From the NCBI GenBank assembly GCA_030737875.1, contig CM060919.1, positions 806,293,160-806,357,159 of the forward strand: a stretch of 64,000 nt of DNA, written 5' to 3'. The notes below the pieces were generated by a model. That model did not search any database. It was not told the DNA's origin and was given only the letters and a program-made list of their open reading frames with translations. Positions within the stretch are counted from its first letter, which is position 1. The number at the start of each line of letters is the position of its first letter. This document shows, one piece after another, positions 23,387-33,449 of the stretch. A program made the translations under genes and the position numbers. Source of the stretch: Allium sativum (taxonomy: Eukaryota; Streptophyta; Magnoliopsida; Asparagales; Amaryllidaceae).

Positions 23387-23410
23387 GGTACCGAACCCGG
23401 GTTCGGTACC
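23387..23410. repeat. Perfect 24-bp palindrome
   Basis: GGTACCGAACCC followed directly by its exact reverse complement, no spacer. Nearby sequence repeats parts of it (ggtaccg near 23405-23411, gtaccgaccc near 23762, gtaccgataccg near 23790). Confidence 0.95.
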
Positions 23411-23932
23411 GGTCTTGGAGGAGTTAGACAAATTCCATTGCTTTGCGCTGAAGCTTCTTGTTTCCATCAACGATTTCTTATCCAACATGCACCGATCCAG
23501 AAGTCACCACGGGAACACAAAGCACTGAAAACCTATCTTGGGAGTTTCCTGCGTTTACACCAATCTCAAAAGATTGAGGGGATACTAAATGGAGAATACT
23601 GATCTATGATGTCTTAGATAAATTCAATCATTAAAACCAAAATACGAAATTCCCTATGCACCAGCGGGATATGAAATGCCATACAACCAAAAATACTGAT
23701 CCCGCGTGTTTTGCAAATACCGAGCCCAGCACATAGAAGTATTATCCATCCATTCGCGAGTTGTACCGACCCAGGAGTATTATGGGGATATGTACCGATA
23801 CCGAAATACTTATCTAAATTTCTGAGGCTTTTGTGAATTTCGTGACTTTATCCAAAGTTGCTTCGATTTTTCCTAAACCCGTTCTCAATTCCTGATCAAT
23901 TCGATAACCATAAATCCTAAACGTGACTGCCC

Positions 23933-23942
23933 TATAAAAAGG
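23933..23942 (+). promoter_or_regulatory. TATA-box candidate
   Basis: TATAAAAAGG in a GC-richer local context, the best core-promoter match between 22.8 and 25.7 kb. No transcript unit can be tied to it. Confidence 0.4.
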
Positions 23943-25279
23943 CGGGTCAACAACTATTGTAATAGCATACTGTATTATATAATATCTAGTTTAGAAGATC
24001 CTTAAAGATTGGAATCTCAAACATTATTCAAGTTACTTGATGCATTTCATTGAACATTTCACTCAAATTGATTTATTTTCATGATAAGGTTAGTCCAGAT
24101 CCAAGTGTTTTATTTTTGCATTATTGCTTAGGTGAGATCGAGTATTGCAGTATTGAGATTTCACCTTTTAAAGCTGGAGACTTGTTGAAAACATCGTCTC
24201 TAAAGATCGGTTTCGGTTATTTCTTTGGTATTAGAAATCCATTGTTTTTAGACTTTAACTGTATTTAATAATGAAACTCTGATATTATGTATAGGTTTTG
24301 AGATTTTTATTTAGTAGCTTCATGAACTACTATAGTATTACTTTATTTCACTATGAAATACTCTGTTATTATTTCTCTAAGATCAGTCTATGTTCTATGA
24401 TTTTATTTTATTTAAACCCCATAGTTATAACAATCTATTGTCTCGAACGATTTGAGCTGGTTTCATTATCGACTTAAATGGTAATAAATAACTGATCATT
24501 ACATCATGAATGATCAGTAAATGAAGCATAGGAAACTTGGATTAGATTTGCACAAGGCAAATCACGTTTTCACTACATGATCGATCATGTCGGTAAAGAT
24601 TAGTTTTATGACGTGGAACCTACATTGAACCATGGGTAGAGATGCCTCGTACTTCACAGAAAAGATAGAGACCAAATAAGACTAATTACATTGATGATTT
24701 GGAGGACATATCAATAAAGATTTGAAGCTAGAAGACTCGAGCAAGTATGAAGGAAAGACAAAGATTCAAATTCAACCAACTTATCAGTGCCGACATGTTA
24801 TGGATGTCGTATTCTATATGTTTTTGGTACCTGGAAGAGTGAATCTCACATTTTACATGTTCTACTCTAAGCTAGCAACTCTAAAGGATGGATTTGAATA
24901 CAAATACTCCTTTTCCAACGATGTTACAAGGGATTTTTCAACTATTTGATTCTTACATCGATCTGGTGCCATTTTTGTCGTCAGCTAGTGTTTGAACTAC
25001 ATCTATCCTTTTATAAAAAATGGTTGTAATTGCAAGAATTATTGGAAATGAACTAATAATGGATGCCATCGATCGGTTTGAGGTCAGATCACTTTGAAAA
25101 TTGTCTTTCCACTTTCTATTTTCATTTTAATCATCTCATTTTTACTTGATTTGAGGTATTATGTCATTTTACTGTTTAGTTCATGCCCCTTTGATCACCT
25201 TATCTACTCCTTCGAGCTTCAATTTGTGAACCATCCCTTGTATCATGAACCTACATCCAAAACTAACGCACATCACTGG

Positions 25280-25456
25280 CTTCAACAGACATGTGATTTA
25301 ATATCACAAATCGTAGCACTCCACCTTAGTATGAAATCACATCAGCAAACAAGTCATCAGACTTCAATGAATGTGTGGTTTAATATCAAAAACCACAACA
25401 CTCCACGTTGATATGAAATCACATCAGCATTCCAACAGTCACCAAACAAGTCATCA
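25280..25456. repeat. Tandem duplication of about 80-95 bp
   Basis: Two copies (about 25280-25360 and 25362-25456) share cttcaa, tgtg.tttaatatca, cactccac, and gatatgaaatcacatcagca-like words, then aacaagtcatca. The second copy has about 15 extra bases. Confidence 0.8.
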
Positions 25457-25623
25457 CTAGATCTTTCACAAACAACAAATCCCAGTCAAAACTAAATTAC
25501 AAACTCAAACACCACCTACGACTGATGCATCTCCCTCAGGAGGTGCACACAAAAAGGGTCTTAAAAATGTTTATAACACCTCAAAGATCTTTGTCTTCTC
25601 TTCGTGGATTTTCCAATTCAAAA

Positions 25624-25716
25624 CCCATCTGTCACTTGACCTGAGCCCGTCACATGATCTCTATCAATCCCTCGAGCATCAACAACATGAAGATTCATGT
25701 CTAAAACAACTCAGTA
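25624..25716. repeat. Repeat unit split from its partner by insertion of D
   Basis: acccatctgtcacttgacct at 25624 resembles acctatctatcacttgatct at about 37130, directly right of element D. The pair was probably a roughly 95-bp tandem repeat in the target before D inserted between copies. Confidence 0.65.
25712..25716. repeat. Target-site duplication of element D, left copy (CAGTA)
   Basis: CAGTA precedes the first LTR and recurs at 37125-37129 after the second. Confidence 0.92.
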
Positions 25717-27754
25717 TGTAACACCCCACGCCCGCTAAGGTCACTCATACCAGGGGAATGCCTTAGTTTCGGTGAAGTATTTTAAGTGAATATAGAACAG
25801 TAAAATTACAGCAAGACAGATATAAATAATACTTGAAAATTTAAATCATCATTTCATTGCAACGGAAAGTAATACATGTTTGGTTACATCACAAAACCAT
25901 AAACCAGAGTCAAGTACATAATATCCATCTTGATAAAATAGAAGTACATAATCCCACTACATAACTAATAGCCATAAAAGGAAAGATAAGCTCGGCTTCA
26001 CTTCAGAGGTCCAAGCTCCATAGGATAGATACAGCAATCAGATCAAAGCCCACTAGCACCAGGCCCACTCTAATAACCTGGGGTTGGGGGAAAAAGATAA
26101 AAACAACGGGGTCAGACATAAGTCTGAGTGAGTCCTATAACCCTAACAATACAATCATTAAAATAACCAGAGAAGACATAAGTTGATATACGGTAACGAC
26201 TGGGGATGAATGGCTACACTAAGCAGCTTGGTAAACTTAGGATAAACTAAGATCACCGTAAAGACGCATTTATCCACCCAAGGATAATTACTAGATTACA
26301 CCGCCCCAGACTTATCCACCCAAAAGTAATTCCTACACTGCACCACACCAGTTTTACCTACCTAAGATTAATTCCTACTTAAAGGTTGATCCCACTAAAT
26401 GTACTTAGTAATTTTTACCCAGTAGTTTCTAGTACCCCTACATAGGTGCCGTCTGCCCCTATCATTACTAGGTGTACCCACTACTCCCAAGCGATCGGCT
26501 CCCTAACGTAGATACCCGTGCTGGTCCCACAATGGGGTGTATCATTTCCCCAAGTGGCAACCTGATAATATCAACGGTGCACGGCTTTATACCTACACGA
26601 TGCAACAACGATTTACTAACCAGCCCGGGTCCACACACGCATATGAAACCCGTTGGTCCTACGTTGCCACCGCTAACCCGTTTTTGGCCTCTTATAGTCA
26701 AGCCCAATATGCGTGTCCCGTCACTCGACTTGGGTCGAGCCCACAAAGATACGTTTGGAATATTGGTTGAGATGGGCCCCCACAAGCTACCACTTAAGCT
26801 TGTTAATTTTATCTAGTGTATCCCACTTAACCCCTTTAACCATGTCCACTTACATGTTATAAATACTTTGGTTAAGTCATTAATCATATTTTAATTACCT
26901 TTTAAGGCACCCACTAGATTTCATATGCCACCCAAGTCATTTACTTAATTCCCACATGCCACCCGAGGCACTTACTTAACCCTTTAATCATGTTTAATTC
27001 CATGTTCCACTTTGGTTAAGTATTCTAATCGTATTTTCTATTGCTACCCAAGGCAACCCACTAGTTTTCTCATGCCACCCAAGGCACCCACACTAGTTAC
27101 TACATGCCACCCAAGGTACCCACTTAACCCTCATGTTCCACTACATGCTAATATGGTTAAGTGTTTCTTAATTAATTAAGGCCGTGATCCTCATAAAGAC
27201 CTCTCACATTAGACTATCTTTTATGACCGCTGGTTAAGCCGGTTGGGTCCGGGCAGCCTTATGTCATAACCGAGTCTAACCTCGTGTCTTTACATTAATC
27301 ACGTATTTAGTTTGTGCCTAAGACCTCTCACATTGGGCTAACATTTGTAGCAACTGGTTAGGCCGGTTGGGTCCGGGCAGTTTTACGCTATAACTGAGTC
27401 CAACCTCGTGTCTTAGTCGATTAATTACACCTAATTAATCACCCTCATAATTTATATTAATTATCCCTAATTAATATCAAGTTTTTCATAACATGGGTAG
27501 ACCTAACTCAATAGGTAAATTCCCATGGGGTAGACCTAACTCAATAGGTAAATTCCCACTTTTGTTAATTTATTTATTTTTATGGTATGCTTAATCATAC
27601 CCAATCATACTTTAATTAACATATTTATTAACCCCATCGTTCCCCACGCAAATCGTTCTCATTTCACGACATAAATAAAGGGAAGATCCATCGCAAATAT
27701 CATGGGTTTAACCAAATCTTAGTATATAACTTTGTCATGGGTTAAGAGGATGTC

Positions 27755-28590
27755 AACTTGCATATATGAGCATATATTAACCCAACTACATTTAACCCAA
27801 ACTTGCATATTATCGCACATGACTTGCATAACATATCGCATATGAACTGGCATATTATTATACACATATCTTGCATAACATGTTGAACTTGCATATAAGC
27901 ATTCACATAACTTACATAAGCACACATAACTTGCATAACATGTTGAACTTGCATATAAGCATTCACATACTTGCATATTAACAAACATGCAACTTGCATA
28001 GCATATCTTGCATATTAACATACATGTAACTTGCATATTAACAAACATGTAACTTGCATAGCATATCTTGCATATTAACATACATGTAACTTGCATAGCA
28101 TATATTATCATACATGTAACTTGCATAGCATATCTTGCATATTAACATACATGTAACTTGCATAGCATATATTATCATACATGTAACTTGCATATGAACT
28201 TGTTAAACATGCATAAACCCACTTGTTAAATATGCATAAAACAACTTATTAATCATGCATATTATCACATACTTAGCATGCATAGAATCACATACTAAAC
28301 TTGCATAATATCATATACTTAGCATGCATAGAATCACATACTCATTATGCATAATATCACCTACTTAGCATGCATAGAATCACATACTCATTATGCATAA
28401 TATCACCTACTTAGCATGCATAGAATCACATACTCATCATGCATAAACCACATACTTAACTTGCATGAAATCAATTACTTATTATGCATAAACCCACATA
28501 TCCAACTTGCATAAACTCTCATATAAACTTACATATTCAACATGCATAAACTCACATATTCAACTTGCATAAACTTACATATTCAACATA
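27755..28590. repeat. ACTTGCAT-rich tandem array in the left LTR of D
   Basis: About 0.8 kb in which (a/c)ttgcata and catgcata words recur every 10-25 bp, with higher-order units of about 37-58 bp such as aacttgcatagcatatcttg. The homologous array is at about 35490-36325. Confidence 0.85.
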
Positions 28591-28906
28591 GGATTAATAT
28601 TATACATAGATTAGCATATCATTACAAATGATTCAAACTCACAAATCCGCATTCAAGACCATAAGTCTCATTACACCTAATCTACTTATCTTAACAATTG
28701 ATCATCAAAGTGATAGAAACTCACCACTAGCAATTTGCACTCCAAATGAAGAAGATTAAGATGCTTAGAATGGATTAGAAGTTGATTAGAGAGGTTGATT
28801 AGCTTGCTTTCCTTCATTGATTTGTGGAGGCCATGATCAAGTTTCATTTTGCCATAGTTTAGTTACAAGATTTAATTATGAATGAATTAGGGTAGGGTTG
28901 TGGTCT

Positions 28907-28914
28907 TATTTATA
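28907..28914 (-). promoter_or_regulatory. TATA box of D, left LTR
   Basis: TATAAATA on the minus strand, 475 bp into the LTR in element sense, followed by an agaccacaaccc leader. Same site at 36642-36649. Confidence 0.7.
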
Positions 28915-29079
28915 GGATTAGGTTGCATTTTAGACCCTTAGATTAACCCTAGATTAGCTTAGGACCCTTAGATCTCGGAACTCTCCAGAAATCAGCCCTA
29001 AGACCAAGCCCAAACCCCAAACTGGTGCACCCAACCACAGAACTCTCTAGAAACTGTGCAGGTTTCTTGGCTCGGCACG

Positions 29080-29176
29080 GGCGCACTTCCCAAGTGCGCC
29101 AGTCTATTTTTGTACTGGCGCACTTCACAAGTGCGCCAGTGCATTTTTGTTCTGGCGCACTTCACAAGTGCGCCAG
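29080..29176. repeat. Three tandem GC-rich hairpins, left LTR of D
   Basis: Three units with a 37-bp period. Each has an inverted repeat GGCGCACTT / AAGTGCGCC with a 3-nt loop; the second extends to a 12-bp stem (29114-29140) and the third to 11 bp (29152-29176). They stand out in an AT-rich LTR and lie about 170-270 bp upstream of the TATA box. Confidence 0.9.
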
Positions 29177-29389
29177 TGCATTTCTGGCCTGTTCCGGGTT
29201 CTTCTGCCTAACTTCGTTCGTCCATATCTCTTTCATACGGACTCCGATTCTCGAAAACTCGGACTCTATTTCGCGTATTTTTCCGAGACGAACGCAATGA
29301 CGCAACCCGTTACCCTTGATTCCCACATCTGGGATTAGTTATTCTGTAATTAGTGAATTTTAGCATTAACCGAAATTCGGGGTGTTACA

Positions 29390-29423
29390 TTCTCCCCTCC
29401 TTAAAGGATTTCGTCCCCGAAAT
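29390..29423 (-). other. Polypurine tract and pre-PPT signature of D
   Basis: In element sense, GGATTTCGTCCCCGAAATCT-like plus-strand sequence reads as AGATTTCGGGGACGAAATCC, followed by AGGAGGGGAGAA at the LTR edge. Equivalent to the blocks in A, B and C. Confidence 0.85.
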
Positions 29424-29898
29424 CTCTAAGCTAAGGAGAATGCATATCCTACCATCCAAACAACCATCTACTCAATCCATCAAACACGGGCATCCATTGT
29501 CCTTAAACAATTTCTAATGATGTATGAGCATATGCGAAAAGTGTGTGTATATGTTCCCTATCTAATGTACGAACATATGCAAACCATGATAGTGCCATGC
29601 ATCCAATATGTATGCGAGATAACCCTATCGACACATACAGTATCTATATGAGTGCACAATCATTCACCAAAATGCATCATCCATATGATAACACAATCAT
29701 TATACATCCATAAATATAGCTAACTACACACAATTTTATGCAATATGCAATATGAAGTGATTGAGCCGATCTAGTGCCTAGAGTGTGTATATATGCATCC
29801 ACGAGCAACCACTAGCAAACACTTGCATCCACTTGCATCCATCAACCATAACATGTCTCAAACACATGTTTCAACCATAGGTTTTCCCTATCTAAAGG

Positions 29899-30571
29899 TC
29901 AAACAGGACTAACGAGAGGACCTACTAAAGATAAGATAAGTACTAGGCAAGCGATAAAGGAGAATTTAAAAGACATACTCTCCAAAAGAAATGGATACAA
30001 AGAACGCATCTTCGCTTCCGTCTCCCAAGTAGCATTTCTTTCGTCATCTCCCCATTGCACTCTAGCTAGCTGAACTTCTCTGTTCCTCAACTTCCTAGCC
30101 TCTGACCCAATGATGCGAGTAGGAGCTCGTCGAATCGTCTCATCGCGCTCTAACTCTACTTCTTTAAGCAAACTCGGCTCTACCACCTCAGCGGTCTTAT
30201 GTAAGCACTTCCTCAAATGGGACACATGAAATACATCCGGTACACCACTAAGTCTGTCAGGCAACTCCACTCTATATGCCATCCGTCCAATTCTTTCCTT
30301 AATGGGAAATGGCCCTACAAACCTTGGTACTCACTTCCTAACAGATCCAAAGTGAACCACATTCCGTAACGGAGACACCTTGATAAAAAAAACATGTCCT
30401 AATATCAAACTCAAGTTCTGTTCTCCTCTTGTCCACATAAGATTTTTGCCTATCCTGTGCTGCTTTCCTCCTTCTTCGAATCAAGTCAATCTTCTCTGAA
30501 GACTCTCTAATCACATCGGCCCAACCAAGATCTAATCCGTAGATTCCCACCAACATGTAGGTGATCAACAA
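29899..30571 (-). pseudogene. D: integrase C-terminus and chromodomain-like end
   Basis: Two minus-strand frames. The upstream one (30571-30338) holds the end of the integrase, including an AAQDRQKSYVDKRR segment typical of the post-core region. The downstream one (30282-29899) has the post-integrase module AYRVELPDRLSGVPDVFHVS, then a charged linker, then LARVQWGDDERNATWETEAKM and YPFL, matching the chromodomain-like tail of Tekay/Del-type elements. A frameshift and stop near 30330 separate them. Confidence 0.8.
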
Positions 30572-30579
30572 GGCCTTCC

Positions 30580-30966
30580 CTAAAGAGCTTCGAAAGGAGC
30601 CATACCAATACTGGACTGAAAGCTGCCATTATATGCGAACTCCACCAATGGAAGATGCTCTTCCCATGTACCTCCAAAATCCAAAATACATAACCTCAAA
30701 AGGTCTTCTAAAATACGATTCACCCTCTCGGTCTGGCCATCCGTCTGAGGATGATATGCGGTACTCAAACACAACTGAGTCCCTACCGCCTCTTGCAAAC
30801 TTCTCCAAAACTCACTAGTGAAGATAGAATCTCGATCGCTCACTATACTGGAAGGTACACTATGCAATCTAATAATCTCTCGAAGGTAAACTGAAGCTAG
30901 ACATGTAATAGTCCTCTTGCTCTTCACGGGCATGAAATGGGCACACTTAGTAAGTCTATCTACCAT
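30580..30966 (-). pseudogene. D: integrase catalytic core fragment
   Basis: A 128-codon open stretch with VDRLTKCAHFMPV at its start, SIVSDRDSIFTSEFW (second catalytic Asp) and [20 protein letters not shown] (catalytic Glu), at the D-35-E spacing, then VEFAYNGSFQSSIGM. The first catalytic Asp lies upstream, outside this open stretch. Broken on both sides by frameshifts or stops. Confidence 0.85.
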
Positions 30967-31092
30967 AAGCCCAATCCCCGTATTACCCTTCCTTGATTTT
31001 GGTAATCCAACGAGACATTATCCCACTTCCCATTACGGAACTTCCAACGGGTGAAGCAACCCTCCGGGTTTCTTCTGTTCCGCTTTCACTTG

Positions 31093-31320
31093 TTAGCACA
31101 CCAAGCATCTAGCGACATACTTGGCCGCGTCTTTCTTCATATTGGCCCAAAAGAAAACTCGCTTCATGTCTTGGTACATCTTGTCCCTACTGGGTTGAAT
31201 GGTCATCTTCGATCGATGTGCATCATCAAGTATAGCCTTCCTCAAATCCTCGTCTTGCGGTACACAAAGTCCACCGTCTCTACGCAACCACCCCTTACCA
31301 TCTAGGGTGTACCTACTCAA
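31093..31320 (-). pseudogene. D: integrase HHCC zinc-binding fragment
   Basis: Contains DDAHRSKMTIQPSRDKMYQD followed by a FFWANMKKDAAKYVARCLVC segment. The H and C ligands of the integrase N-terminal zinc finger are recognisable, with one expected His replaced in the H.R.K. segment. Confidence 0.75.
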
Positions 31321-31489
31321 ATGGCTGGACGACTCCCCTCCTTATGAGCTTCTCTACTAACTCAACCAATTGTGGGTCGTCCCGCTGTGCTCTGCCAATA
31401 CGCCCCAAAAGAGTAGGCCTAACCTCCAAGGAGGCTAGCAAACCGGATACAGAATCAACGGAAGGTCTAAGTCAAACATAGAAATAAAT

Positions 31490-32530
31490 TCTAAACTCTA
31501 TAGTTCAACGGACAACCTTTTTCTTCTTAAGACGTCTGCTACCATGTTTCCCTTGTTAGGGGTATACGCTATCTCAAACTCATAAGATGCTAAGAATCCT
31601 ATCCAAAATCGTCACAACTGTCCATCTCTCACGCAGACCACCCTAGTCGAATTCGACATCCCCCAAATGCAAGCCCCAAAGGCCGAAACCAATATCAGAC
31701 AAACACCCAAGGGACATCTCCTTCGAGTTCAGGCAACCTACGTGAGATGATACTAAAAATAATAATAATAATGGCTAAACAATTAAGCCTTTGACCAACT
31801 TTGGATGTCCTCGCCAGTCTCGCTCCAAAACCACCGTTTATCCTATAACTGGCTTTGCTCACCCTATTGAGCACATACGAAAACTTATTACGCTCCTTGA
31901 AAAGACCAAGATGTCATTTACAAAGGCCATCACAAACTTATTTAGGTACTCCCTGAACACCCTTCTCTTCCAATCAACAAAGTATGCGGGAGCGTTCGTC
32001 AAACCAAATAGCATCACCAGCCACTCATAAAACCATCCGGAGTCCTAAAGGCAATCTTCTCTATACTATCGTCAGCCACTCTCAACTGACGAAACCATGT
32101 GGCTTAGTCCAATTGCGAAAATACTGAGGCGCCAACCAACTGATCAAAGAGATCATCAATCTTCGGCAATGGGTGTCTATTCTTCTTTGTGAGTTTATTT
32201 AGTTCTCTTTAGCCTACACAAAGTCTGAGGGACCCATCCGCCTTCATGGCAAAAACTACTGGAGCGCCCCATTCCGATATACTTCCCCTTATGAACCCCT
32301 TCTCAAGCAATCGCCTGCTTACTTATGGAGTTCCCTCCTCTTACGAGGAGCCTTGTGGCACACTGGCCAAGTCACTGGTTTGGCATTGTTTACCAGATAT
32401 ATTCGGAAGTCAATCTCCCGCTCCGGAGGTAAGCCCTACACCTTCTCAAACACATCCGAGTGTTCCCGGACCACTTCTAACAGATCGCAAACTCTCGACC
32501 GACGTGTCAAGCGATTCTAGATAACTTAGC
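31490..32530 (-). pseudogene. D: decayed reverse transcriptase and RNase H
   Basis: Minus-strand fragments: a pre-RT segment DFRIYLV (about 32440); an RT palm part with [20 protein letters not shown] (about 32030-31970); and the catalytic box reading FVNDILVFS (31913-31918 encode Asn-Asp), so the first Asp of the usual FVDD/YxDD box is changed. Stops interrupt it, and most of the thumb and RNase H is missing. An RNase H tail with LASYEFEIAYTPNKGNMVAD lies at about 31540-31610. The enzyme cannot be functional. Confidence 0.75.
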
Positions 32531-32559
32531 ATAACAGATTCTATGGGATTACAAGAGAT

Positions 32560-33100
32560 CTCGAGAGTGTTACCCAAGCGGGTCATAAGCCTAACAACTC
32601 TCCCTTCAAAATCAAGAACGGCACCCCTACTGGATAACCAGTCCATGCCCCAAAACTAACCCATAGTCCGTGAAGCCCAACAAGCATCACATCCAAACTC
32701 AACGCTAAGTATAGAAACTTTCAAACCCAAACACATCATGGAGCCCCAATTGGGTTTGAAACAACTAAGGGATCATCTACCAAACTGGTGTCTAAGTGCA
32801 GTGACTCAACTAACAATGATGAGATAAACGAACTCGATGCGTCAGAATCAAATAAAGTTCGAATCAGATAATATAGAAATCCCAAATTCCAACCTAGACG
32901 GTCCTATCCCCATCTGGTACACTAGCCGTGAGGGAATACAACCACCCTCCAGGAGATTCCGAACCTTGCCTTTGGCCCTTTGGATAATCCTAATAAAATG
33001 TCCTATTCCTCCCAAAAGGATAACGACTAGCCTTCTTCTTCTTCCCATTCTCCACTCGTAACCTCCCACCAATGAGGTTTCGTCCTTCATTAACTAAACA
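32560..33100 (-). pseudogene. D: gag zinc-knuckle remnant and protease remnant
   Basis: A degraded knuckle (GHFIR near 33000) precedes the protease. The active-site triad reads D-S-D (32841-32849) where aspartic proteases have D-S/T-G. Downstream, DDPLVVSNPIGA, FGAWTGYP and WLSSRGAVLDFEGRVVRLM mark the end of the protease and the linker to RT. Gag upstream of the knuckle is largely absent: only about 350 bp separate it from the primer site. Confidence 0.7.
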
Positions 33101-33437
33101 ACTATTAGAGCCTTCCTCCCATCGTCCATCCAATAAGTACTTACAAGTCCTCCTCCTTCTTGAACCAACTTCTAACCTGATTTACGTCTAATTCCCTTGA
33201 AGCGGTTTTCCATTCTTATCTATCTTAGAAAGATCATCTACACACGGAGGGGAAACTCAAACCGAGAGAGAAAGAGATTCAAACGGAGAATTCAAAAGAT
33301 AAAGATATGGCTATCGGGGATTACGCTTTTCTCTCAAAAACTTTTCTCTTAAAAGACATGTTTTTGAAAATACTCCTTCAAAAATTTTCTTAGAAAAATA
33401 GTTTTTCTAAAAATTTTATCTGTTCTGGTAACCTTAA

Positions 33438-33449
33438 GCTCTGATACCA
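33438..33449 (-). other. Primer-binding site of D (tRNA-iMet type)
   Basis: GCTCTGATACCA on the plus strand is TGGTATCAGAGC in element sense, two bases inside the 5' LTR. Confidence 0.9.

Larger units (their letters stand above)
22850..25279. other. Unassigned region, possibly the LTR of H plus older repeat debris
   Basis: No frame here has recognisable domains; the longest are about 70-80 codons and look like chance. Structural points: a TATAAAAAGG box on the plus strand at 23933, a perfect 24-bp palindrome at 23387, and runs of agtccaag-like words at 23090-23280. A 75-codon frame at 24722-24949 resembles nothing I know. If H is minus-strand, its LTR should start at 22850, yet the best TATA box points the other way, so more than one element may be involved. 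Confidence 0.4.
25717..29389 (-). repeat. Left LTR of D (3' LTR in element sense)
   Basis: TGTAACACCCC to GGGGTGTTACA, an 11-bp perfect terminal inverted repeat. In element sense: U3 with three hairpins; TATA box; then a long transcribed part with an ATGCAAGT-type array, duplicated gtgagaggtct modules (27190-27290 and 27320-27420), a 33-bp tandem duplication (about 27491-27562), and repeated atgccaccc(a/g)aggcac words (26925-27130). Frames such as the 135-codon one at 27719-28126 are translations of the array. Confidence 0.92.

Noticed and set aside
24722..24949. A 75-codon frame that could be an exon
   Set aside because: No recognisable family, no clear splice sites or neighbouring exons seen; left as unassigned.
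22850..25434. A full LTR for H from TGTTGGAA (22850) to TTCCAACA (about 25433)
   Set aside because: The inverted ends match over 8 bp, but the right end lies inside a local tandem duplication and the strongest TATA box is on the wrong strand; likely coincidence.
26472..26816. Open frames on both strands at 26.5 kb, repeated at 34.2 kb
   Set aside because: Both copies lie in D's LTRs; no domain resemblance; duplicated only because LTRs are duplicated.
27719..28126. A 135-codon Cys/Tyr/Met-rich frame on the minus strand in D's LTR
   Set aside because: It is a translation of the ACTTGCAT array; its repeats follow the DNA repeat, not protein constraint.
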